The notes beneath the pieces were generated by a model that was given only the letters and a program-made list of their open reading frames with translations, was not told the origin of the DNA and did no database searches. From contig CAZCGE010000140.1 in NCBI GenBank assembly GCA_964498125.1, forward strand, positions 1 to 9,822: DNA of 9,822 bases, read 5' to 3'. This document shows positions 1 through 4,951 of this stretch, piece by piece. Both the position numbers and the translations under genes were made by a program. How positions within the stretch are numbered: the stretch's first letter is position 1; every line of letters starts with the position of its first letter. The stretch comes from CAMDBL01 sp964498125. Its GTDB lineage: Bacteria; Pseudomonadota; Alphaproteobacteria; Rhizobiales; Hyphomicrobiaceae.

Positions 1-298
1 ACTCGACGACCTCGGGCATGGCCGAGATTGACGTGGAGAACGCGTCGATCTCTTTGCGCGTTTGCGAGGCTAGGCGCACCTCGACCCTGACACGCACACC
101 GAGCCCGACAAGCTCTGGATCGACGAGCGCGACATAGCGACTGATAACTCCGGCTTCCTCGAGGGCGCGCACCCGCCGTAAGGTCGGCGCGGCAGTCAGC
201 GCGATCCGCTCGGCCAGCACGTCGTTCCGCATCGTTCCGTCCTGCTGCAGCTCGTGTAAAATGCGCCGATCGATGGCATCAAGATCGTGAACATGCAT
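1..298 (-). CDS. Lrp/AsnC family transcriptional regulator (C-terminus cut by window edge)
   Basis: A reading frame starts at an ATG whose first base is 298 and runs off the left edge, giving about 99 N-terminal residues. The translation opens with LDAIDRRILHELQQDGTM, followed by a winged helix-turn-helix (about residues 21-55) with LAERIALTAAPTLRRV and then ALEEAGVISRYVALVDPELVG. This is the classic Lrp/AsnC DNA-binding domain and linker. The last visible residues enter the RAM (ligand-binding and oligomerisation) domain, most of which lies outside the window. AAAGG at 306-310 sits 7 nt before the ATG and supports this start. Members of the family are small regulators that respond to amino acids or related metabolites and are often autoregulated. 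The gene is divergent from the desaturase at 449, and dyads in the shared upstream region are candidate operators. The effector cannot be told from this part of the protein. Confidence 0.93.
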   Translation of the reverse strand, partial: MHVHDLDAIDRRILHELQQDGTMRNDVLAERIALTAAPTLRRVRALEEAGVISRYVALVDPELVGLGVRVRVEVRLASQTRKEIDAFSTSISAMPEVVE

Positions 299-311
299 TG
301 GAGAGCCTTTC

Positions 312-411
312 GCGCAATTGGATTGCGCAGTCTAGCGACATTGCCTTCAAGTTCGCAATCCCGGCGACGCGCAGATGTGCTAAATTGCTAGTGCAAGCGT
401 AATTGCGCAAT
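312..411. promoter_or_regulatory. Cluster of TTGC/GCAA dyads, candidate operators of the divergent Lrp-type regulator
   Basis: The region between the divergent regulator and desaturase genes holds repeated GCGCAAT words. They form a perfect dyad GCGCAAT-TGG-ATTGCGC (312-328), a dyad TTGC-TAGT-GCAA (385-396), a 10-bp palindrome ATTGCGCAAT (402-411) and a half-site CGCAATCC (354-361). GGATTGCGCA at 320-329 is also repeated in inverted form at 404-413. A weak promoter reading leftwards can be drawn (TTGCGA at 353-358, TAGACT at 329-334, both on the minus strand, 18-bp spacer), which would place the 312-328 dyad over the regulator's start of transcription. For the desaturase, an extended -10-like TGCTAAATT lies at 378-386 without a convincing -35. 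Lrp-type proteins commonly bind several spaced dyads and repress their own promoter. The repeats are seen directly; their role is inferred. Confidence 0.5.
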
Positions 412-448
412 CCGCCCGCGAGCTTCAACCAGTCCCGGAGTGATGCCC

Positions 449-1483
449 ATGGCCGCTTCCGCCTTACGTCGTATCCCAGCACGCGAACTCGTTTCGCCCG
501 CCGAACTGGCCCAATTGCGCGAATGCAACGAATGGAGGGGCATCGCGCTCATCGTGCATGCCTGGATGGTGATCCTCGGATCGATAGCACTCGTCGCACT
601 TTTCCCAAATCCGCTCGTGTACTTGCTTGCTGTCATGCTGATCGGTTCGCGACAGCTCGGCTTGGCTATCCTCATGCATGATGGCGCGCATCGCTGCTTC
701 TCGCGCGACGAGGCACGTAACCTGTGGCTCAGCCAATGGCTGTGCGCTTTTCCGATTTTCGCCGACACAGTCGCCTACCGCCGCTATCACCTATTGCACC
801 ACGCAAACACGCAGCAGGACGACGATCCTGACCTCGTGCTCTCGGCGCCGTTTCCGATCACCAAAACCAGCTACCGGCGTAAATTTCTGCGCGACATCAC
901 AGGGCGGACCGGCCTGCAGCAGCGCAGGGCGCAGCTACTGAATGCGCTGGGTGATCCGGCATGGCCGTTGCCCCAGAAATTGCGGCATTTCTGGAGCAAG
1001 CTTGGGCGCCAGATGATCGCGAATGGCGTCCTCTTCGCATCGTTGATCGCGGCCGGTGTTTGGTGGGCCTATCCGCTACTGTGGCTCGTGCCGCTACTGA
1101 CGTGGATGATGGTGATCACCCGCATCCGTAACATCGCCGAGCATGCCGTGGTGCCTGACTCCGATGATCCCTTGCGCAATACGCGCACGACGCAGGCGAA
1201 TCTCGTCGAACGCGCATTTATTGCACCCTACTTCGTCAACTACCACCTGGAGCATCACCTGCTGTTCTACGTGCCCTGCTACAATCTACCGAAGCTGCAC
1301 ACGATTCTGATGCACAGCCCGCTCGCCGCCAGGATGGAAATTCAGCCGGGGTACGCCAGCGTCCTGCGGCTTGCGATTGCGAAACCGGATGCGGAGGACC
1401 ACCCCGGCGAAGTCGTCAGCAATGCGAGGCGCAAGGCTCGCGGGACCAATGTCGCCGACGATCAGGTGTCGGCGGGATTCTAG
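449..1483 (+). CDS. Membrane fatty acid desaturase family protein
   Basis: This 344-residue protein carries the three histidine boxes of the membrane-bound diiron desaturases/hydroxylases: HDGAH (residues 77-81), HLLHH (114-118) and HLEHH (266-270). A further RNIAEH (His232) is typical of this branch. Hydrophobic stretches lie at about residues 35-75 and 185-220, so the histidines would face the cytoplasm and bind two irons. The family uses O2 and electrons to introduce double bonds (or hydroxyls) into acyl chains; the substrate here is unknown. The frame is open from a GTG at 440 and an ATG at 443, but GGAG at 437-440 is spaced 8 nt from the ATG at 449, which is preferred. The gene is divergent from the Lrp-type regulator, which may control it. 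Hand-counted GC in several stretches is about 53-60%, lower than in the dikinase gene. The C-terminal 40 residues are polar and not conserved-looking. Confidence 0.9.
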   Translation: MAASALRRIPARELVSPAELAQLRECNEWRGIALIVHAWMVILGSIALVALFPNPLVYLLAVMLIGSRQLGLAILMHDGAHRCFSRDEARNLWLSQWLCAFPIFADTVAYRRYHLLHHANTQQDDDPDLVLSAPFPITKTSYRRKFLRDITGRTGLQQRRAQLLNALGDPAWPLPQKLRHFWSKLGRQMIANGVLFASLIAAGVWWAYPLLWLVPLLTWMMVITRIRNIAEHAVVPDSDDPLRNTRTTQANLVERAFIAPYFVNYHLEHHLLFYVPCYNLPKLHTILMHSPLAARMEIQPGYASVLRLAIAKPDAEDHPGEVVSNARRKARGTNVADDQVSAGF

Positions 1484-1668
1484 ACGCCAATGAACATCGG
1501 CTCATGGTGATCGTAGTCTAGTCGCCTATGCGTCATCTTCACCCACGACGACCTGCGCTCTTAACCTCGCTTCCGCGTCAGCTTCTCCTCGAACCTCGAC
1601 AGACCGGAAACGCCAAGTCGCAGCAAGCGGGGTGCAACCGGGAACTTTTCCTGCCCCCCACCCTAACC

Positions 1669-1689
1669 CTCCCCGCGAAGAGCGGGGAG
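1669..1689. repeat. GC-rich intergenic hairpin repeat (CTCCCCGC...GCGGGGAG)
   Basis: A perfect 8-bp stem, CTCCCCGC (1669-1676) and GCGGGGAG (1682-1689), closes a 5-nt loop GAAGA. It is preceded by CCCCCCACCCTAACC. From memory, this CCCTAACCCTCCCCGC-hairpin format is a recurrent intergenic repeat in alphaproteobacterial genomes. It lies between the convergent desaturase and SDR genes, where a bidirectional terminator would be expected. No T-tract follows the stem on either strand, so intrinsic termination is not clear. The rest of the gene-free stretch 1484-1812 shows nothing else I can support: its short open frames have no ribosome binding site or recognisable protein. Confidence 0.6.
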
Positions 1690-1812
1690 AGGACGCGCGC
1701 GGCGCCGCTTCGTCCGAAAGTGTGACTGCCTGCTCAATCAGCGTGCGAACCCTGTCAAACGCGATAGGGCCCTAACCAGCCGTAAAGCGGATCGGCCCGC
1801 TCAAATGCTCCC

Positions 1813-2580
1813 CTACCCCCCATTCACCGAATACCCGCCGTCGACCGGAATGGCCGTCCCCGTGACGAAGTCCGACGCCTTGCTCGCCAGGAACACCGTG
1901 ACGCCTGCGAAATCGCCCGGCTTACCCCAACGGCCGGCCGGCGTGCGCGCCACCACACGCTCGTCGAGGCCGGCGACCTGCTGGCGGGCCGAGCGGGTGA
2001 GGTCGGTGTCGATCCAGCCGGGCAGCAGGGCGTTGACCTGGATATTGTCCTTGGCCCAGGCCACGGCACAAGCGCGGGCCAGCTGGACGATGCCGCCCTT
2101 GGTGGCCGAATAGGCCGGCGCGAACGGCAGGCCGAAGATCGAACTCATCGAGCCGATGACGATGACCTTGCCGCCGCCGGCTGCTTTCATGGCCGGATAG
2201 CAGGCCTTGGCGCACATGAAGGGGCCGGTCAAATTGGTGTCGATCACCGTTTGCCAGTCGTCGAGTTCGAGCAATTCCGGTGTCTTGCGAATGTTGATGC
2301 CGGCGTTGGCGACGAGAATATCGATGCGGCCAAAGCGCGCGATCGTCGCTTCGACCATGGCCGTGACCGAGGCCTGGCTGGCGACATCGAGCGGCACGGC
2401 CAGCGCCTCGGCGCCCAACGCCGTGATATCGGCCACGGCTTTGGCCGCCTTGTCCTGGTTGCGCGCGGCGATGACCACGCTCGCGCCGGCCGCGGCCAGC
2501 CCCTTGGCCATGCCCAATCCGATACCGCCATTGCCGCCTGTGACGATCGCAACTCTGCCTTTGAGATCGAACTGCGGCAT
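1813..2580 (-). CDS. Short-chain dehydrogenase/reductase (SDR), classical type
   Basis: This 255-residue protein is a standard-length classical SDR. It has the Rossmann glycine motif TGGNGGIG (residues 14-21), DV at 65-66, NAG (92-94), the structural Asn116, catalytic Ser144 in GSMSS, and the YxxxK pair Tyr157/Lys161. The C-terminus TPAGRWGKPGDFAG and IPVDGGY is typical. Arg40 after the second strand suggests, but does not prove, NADP(H) preference. The style (FDLKGRVAIVTG, PAGRWG) recalls 2-deoxy-gluconate/gluconate dehydrogenase-like SDRs, but the substrate cannot be named. Three consecutive ATGs occur (first bases 2586, 2583, 2580). AGGAG directly precedes them, giving proper spacing only for the third, so that one is chosen. 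The enzyme should be soluble and cytoplasmic. It is divergent from the cytochrome c gene and convergent with the desaturase. Confidence 0.92.
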   Translation of the reverse strand: MPQFDLKGRVAIVTGGNGGIGLGMAKGLAAAGASVVIAARNQDKAAKAVADITALGAEALAVPLDVASQASVTAMVEATIARFGRIDILVANAGINIRKTPELLELDDWQTVIDTNLTGPFMCAKACYPAMKAAGGGKVIVIGSMSSIFGLPFAPAYSATKGGIVQLARACAVAWAKDNIQVNALLPGWIDTDLTRSARQQVAGLDERVVARTPAGRWGKPGDFAGVTVFLASKASDFVTGTAIPVDGGYSVNGG

Positions 2581-2803
2581 CATCATCTCCTGCTTGGTCG
2601 GATGGCCTGGTTGGTCCGGATCGATGTGACCGGCAGCTAAGCCGAAGCCGCCGCCGGGCGCAATACGCAGCCGGAAATTGGGGCAGCCACCACGTCTCAC
2701 ACTCAACGCCCACCCGAGCCCCGAGATCAAGTTCCTGGCGCCGGGATGGGATGAAGCGAGCCCGCACTAGCAACCAGCCGCACCGGCAGGCAAGCCGCCA
2801 GAT

Positions 2804-2849
2804 CGAGGCCAAACGCCTCGCCCGGCGCCTCGTGCGACTGGGGTATACT
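2804..2849 (+). promoter_or_regulatory. Candidate promoter/operator upstream of the cytochrome c gene
   Basis: The 353-bp region between the divergent SDR and cytochrome genes contains a -10-like TATACT (2844-2849). Just upstream is a perfect dyad CGAGGC-CAAAC-GCCTCG (2804-2820), and CGCCTCG is repeated directly at 2814-2820 and 2826-2832. No good -35 hexamer lies 16-18 bp before TATACT, so the element would need an activator or be a weak promoter. The dyad is well placed for a regulator. No comparable promoter toward the SDR gene was recognised, and nothing else stands out in 2581-2803 apart from the SDR ribosome binding site. Confidence 0.3.
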
Positions 2850-2933
2850 GTCGAACTCAAACCAAACCCGGCGGCCACCGGATAGGTTTGTTTCGTTTCA
2901 GACCGCGACCGGCACCGAGCCAAGGAGGCGCCA

Positions 2934-3878
2934 ATGAAAATATCGAAATTGATGATCGCAGTCGGGCTGCTCGCCGCTGCCGGTGGCGCTACGTTCTTGG
3001 TCCTGACGATGCCGGCCGAGCTGCCCAAGGAGGCGCTCGCAGGCGTGCGGCCGGCCAACCTCGCCAGCGGCGAGACAATGTTCAACGCCGGCGGCTGCGC
3101 CGCCTGCCATGCCACGCCCGGCCAGGAGGACAAGAAGCTGCTCGGCGGCGGCCTCGCCCTTAAGACGCCGTTCGGCACGTTCCGGGCGCCGAACATCTCA
3201 CCCGACACCAAGGCCGGCATCGGCGCCTGGAGCGAGCTGCAGTTCGCCAACGCCATGCTGAAGGGCGTCGGCCGCAACGGCGAGCATCTCTATCCGGCGT
3301 TCCCCTACACCTCTTACCAGCGCATGCCGCTGGCCGACGTGCGCGATCTGTTTGCCTACATGAAGACGCTGCCGGTCGTGACGGCGGCCTCGCCGCCACA
3401 CGAGTTGGGCTTCCCGTTCAACATTCGCCGCGGGCTTGGCCTGTGGAAGCTGCTGTTCCTCGACGGCAAACCGTTTGCTCCCGATCCCGCGCGCTCCGCC
3501 GAACTCAACCGTGGCGCCTATCTGGTCGAGGGACCCAGCCACTGCGGCGAATGCCACTCCCCACGCAATCCGATCGGCGGCATCGATCAGAGCCGGCGCT
3601 TTGCCGGCGGCCCCGATCCGGAGGGCAAGGGCTTCGTACCTAACATCACGCCGCATGCCGATGGCCTCGCCAAGTGGTCGGCGAAGGACATCGCCTACTT
3701 TCTCGAGACCGGTTTCAACCCTGACTACGACGCCGCCGGCGGCAACATGGCCGATGTCGTGCTCAACACCGGTAAGCTCAGCGCCGAGGATCGCGCCGCC
3801 ATGGCCGCCTACCTGAAGTCGCTCCCCGCCCGCCCCGGCAAGAGCCCGGCGCGCGCCAAGGAAGAAAAGAAGGGGTAG
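2934..3878 (+). CDS. Diheme cytochrome c (alcohol/aldehyde dehydrogenase cytochrome-subunit-like)
   Basis: This 314-residue protein has an N-terminal hydrophobic signal or anchor (about residues 6-25) and two covalent heme sites, CAACH (55-59) and CGECH (204-208). Likely sixth ligands are Met131 (in SYQRM) and Met272 (in GGNMADV). Each domain carries the family signature of the cytochrome subunits that accompany periplasmic dehydrogenases and molybdenum hydroxylases: APNISPD with GIGAWS in the first, VPNITPH with LAKWSAKDIAYFLETG in the second. It would be exported by Sec, loaded with heme by the cytochrome c maturation machinery, and pass electrons from a dehydrogenase to the respiratory chain. 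AAGGAGG at 2922-2928, 5 nt before the ATG, is a near-perfect ribosome binding site. The usual catalytic partner is absent next door; the divergent SDR is an NAD(P)-type enzyme. The tail (about 297-314) is Lys/Pro-rich. A palindrome begins 2 nt after the stop codon. Confidence 0.93.
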   Translation: MKISKLMIAVGLLAAAGGATFLVLTMPAELPKEALAGVRPANLASGETMFNAGGCAACHATPGQEDKKLLGGGLALKTPFGTFRAPNISPDTKAGIGAWSELQFANAMLKGVGRNGEHLYPAFPYTSYQRMPLADVRDLFAYMKTLPVVTAASPPHELGFPFNIRRGLGLWKLLFLDGKPFAPDPARSAELNRGAYLVEGPSHCGECHSPRNPIGGIDQSRRFAGGPDPEGKGFVPNITPHADGLAKWSAKDIAYFLETGFNPDYDAAGGNMADVVLNTGKLSAEDRAAMAAYLKSLPARPGKSPARAKEEKKG

Positions 3879-3880
3879 TC

Positions 3881-3907
3881 GGGGTCAGACCCCGCGGGTC
3901 TGACCCC
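3881..3907. repeat. 27-bp palindromic repeat, copy 1
   Basis: Arms GGGGTCAGACCC and GGGTCTGACCCC are perfect 12-bp complements around a CGC centre. The copy starts 2 nt after the TAG of the cytochrome c gene, so the mRNA would end with a very stable hairpin. An identical copy, extended by GTC on its left side (30 bp in all), occurs at 4915-4944, and an inverted, shortened copy lies at 4113-4135. There is no T-tract, so a simple intrinsic terminator is not evident. REP-like repeat, mRNA 3' stabiliser or factor-dependent terminator are all possible. Confidence 0.85.
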
Positions 3908-3998
3908 ATGTGCCGGCGCATCCAGTTCTGGGGTCAGCCGAACGCCAGCTGCGCGGACCCTCGATGACGAAAGCAGTCGCCCGCCGATACAATTGCAG

Positions 3999-4049
3999 CC
4001 CCTGCTTTCCGCAATGCAACGTTATAGCGTTAGATGCGAAAGGCAGGGG
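3999..4049. other. Imperfect 51-bp palindrome in the gene-free spacer 3908-4112
   Basis: The spacer between palindrome copies 1 and 2 contains no supportable gene. It does contain a long imperfect inverted repeat. CCCCTGC (3999-4005) pairs with GCAGGGG (4043-4049), then TTT with AAG (one G-T pair), then after one mismatch CGCA (4010-4013) with TGCG (4035-4038), and finally AACG (4018-4021) with CGTT (4028-4031) around a TTATAG loop. It could fold as DNA or as RNA from either strand. No promoter or T-tract marks it as a small RNA gene. A stray GGGGTCAG (3930-3937) may be a fragment of the neighbouring palindromes. Confidence 0.4.
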
Positions 4050-4112
4050 AATGTGCATGGGTGGACCTGGGAAGTTTGCCCGGCACCGAGGTCTTGGCGC
4101 GTTTCTTTCGTT

Positions 4113-4135
4113 TCAGACCCGCGGGGTCTGACCCC
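4113..4135. repeat. 27-bp palindromic repeat, copy 2 (inverted, one arm shortened)
   Basis: TCAGACCC-GCG-GGGTCTGA followed by CCCC matches the reverse complement of copies 1 and 3, but the last four G of the left arm are replaced by CGTT, leaving an 8-bp stem. It abuts the stop codon (4136-4138) of the membrane protein gene with no gap, so like the other copies it would form a hairpin at the end of the message. The replaced flank reads TTTCGTTTCAGACC (4106-4119), a 14-mer also found in the leader of the cytochrome c gene (2891-2904). Confidence 0.8.
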
Positions 4136-4903
4136 TCACCGCACCAACCGCATCCGCCGCACCACCAGGATGGCCGCGCTGGTCACGAGCGAGGTCAGCG
4201 TGGCCCACAGGTAGGCTTGCGCCAGCCCGAGCGCGACCACCGTCTCGGCCACCACCACGAAGAACAGGACGAACGACAACATTGAGACCAGGATGGCGCG
4301 CAGCAGCACGGTGGCCGCGCCTCCGCCCCAGCGCGCGTGCGTGAACGTGCCGATCACCGTCATGATCACCGGAAATGTCGAGACGATGCCGCTGAGCACC
4401 GGCCCCAGTTCGTCAGCCGTCAATGCTATGACGACGACCAGAAACGCCGTCGCCAGCATGCGGGCAGGAATATCCCACCATGGCAACTGGCCGGGCGCAC
4501 GGGCATCGGCTGGAACCTTGATCAGCCGATAGTTGATGAACAGCGCCAGGCTCGCCACAACCGCCGCCGGCGCCGACGTGACCTCGAGCCGGCTGATCGG
4601 CAGCCCAACAACGAAAAAGGCGACCGTGCCGGTCACTTGGGCGACGAGCCAACCGTGGCGGCGCGCGGCGAACGCATAGCCTGAGACAAAAGTGGCCAGC
4701 GCGACGACGCCCAGCTCGACACCGATGCAGGTCCTTGCCACCCACTCCGGCCCGCGATCGAGCCCCAGGATGAACAACATCGGCCCGGTCATCCAGGGCA
4801 GGCCCATCAAAATGCTGGCCGATGTCGGTCCCCAGCGGCGCACGGCAAGGCTCATCAGGCCGACCAGCAGCGGCGTCACAGTCAGCTTGAGGAGGAACAG
4901 CAT
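4136..4903 (-). CDS. Uncharacterised multi-spanning membrane protein with internal duplication
   Basis: I do not recognise a named family for this 255-residue, very hydrophobic protein. About eight or nine membrane segments can be drawn, at roughly residues 2-21, 28-48, 59-80, 84-103, 111-128, 149-163, 168-188, 197-220 and 228-248. The two halves align without gaps at an offset of 142 residues: Gly25/Gly167, Pro26/Pro168, Ile31/Ile173, Pro36/Pro178, Gly51/Gly193 and Phe72/Phe214. This suggests a duplicated fold, as in many transporters. Notable motifs are GLPWMTGP in the first half and STFPVIMTV with GTFTH in the second. It follows the dikinase gene on the same strand after 48 nt, so co-transcription is plausible, although a palindrome sits in the gap. 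The ribosome binding site is weak (AGAGA, 6 nt before the ATG). The function is unknown; small-molecule transport or export is only a guess from topology. Confidence 0.85.
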   Translation of the reverse strand: MLFLLKLTVTPLLVGLMSLAVRRWGPTSASILMGLPWMTGPMLFILGLDRGPEWVARTCIGVELGVVALATFVSGYAFAARRHGWLVAQVTGTVAFFVVGLPISRLEVTSAPAAVVASLALFINYRLIKVPADARAPGQLPWWDIPARMLATAFLVVVIALTADELGPVLSGIVSTFPVIMTVIGTFTHARWGGGAATVLLRAILVSMLSFVLFFVVVAETVVALGLAQAYLWATLTSLVTSAAILVVRRMRLVR

Positions 4904-4917
4904 GGGGCATCTCTGTC

Positions 4918-4944
4918 GGGGTCAGACCCCGCGGGTCTGACCCC
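4918..4944. repeat. 27-bp palindromic repeat, copy 3
   Basis: This copy is identical on the plus strand to copy 1 (12-bp arms, CGC centre), and the preceding GTC is shared too (4915-4917). On the coding strand of pyruvate phosphate dikinase it begins 7 nt after the TAA stop and ends 14 nt before the start codon of the membrane protein gene. In a joint transcript it would be a strong intercistronic hairpin that could limit read-through or protect the dikinase message from 3' decay. Confidence 0.85.
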
Positions 4945-4951
4945 GTCCGTA

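Noticed and set aside
1528..1725. Short open frame in the gap after the desaturase
   Set aside because: It has no ribosome binding site and its product is largely the translated hairpin repeat.
2581..2730. N-terminal extension of the SDR by 50 codons
   Set aside because: The extension has no SDR character, and the AGGAG before the ATG triplet at 2580-2586 fixes the start there.
1922..3277. 451-codon minus-strand open frame overlapping the SDR and cytochrome genes
   Set aside because: It runs in another frame through two well-supported genes and gives a low-complexity Arg/Ser/Pro-rich product.
4018..4049. Integron attC-like core site (GTTAGAT at 4029-4035)
   Set aside because: The matching inverse core (RYYYAAC) is absent, since ATGCAAC breaks it, and only 8 bp separate AAC from GTT, far too short for an attC.
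3910..4131. Short plus-strand open frame between palindrome copies 1 and 2
   Set aside because: It spans repeat and hairpin DNA, has no good ribosome binding site and resembles no protein.
3881..4944. Three similar palindromes as a CRISPR array
   Set aside because: Spacing is irregular (about 0.2 and 0.8 kb), one copy is inverted and a gene lies between; no cas genes are present.
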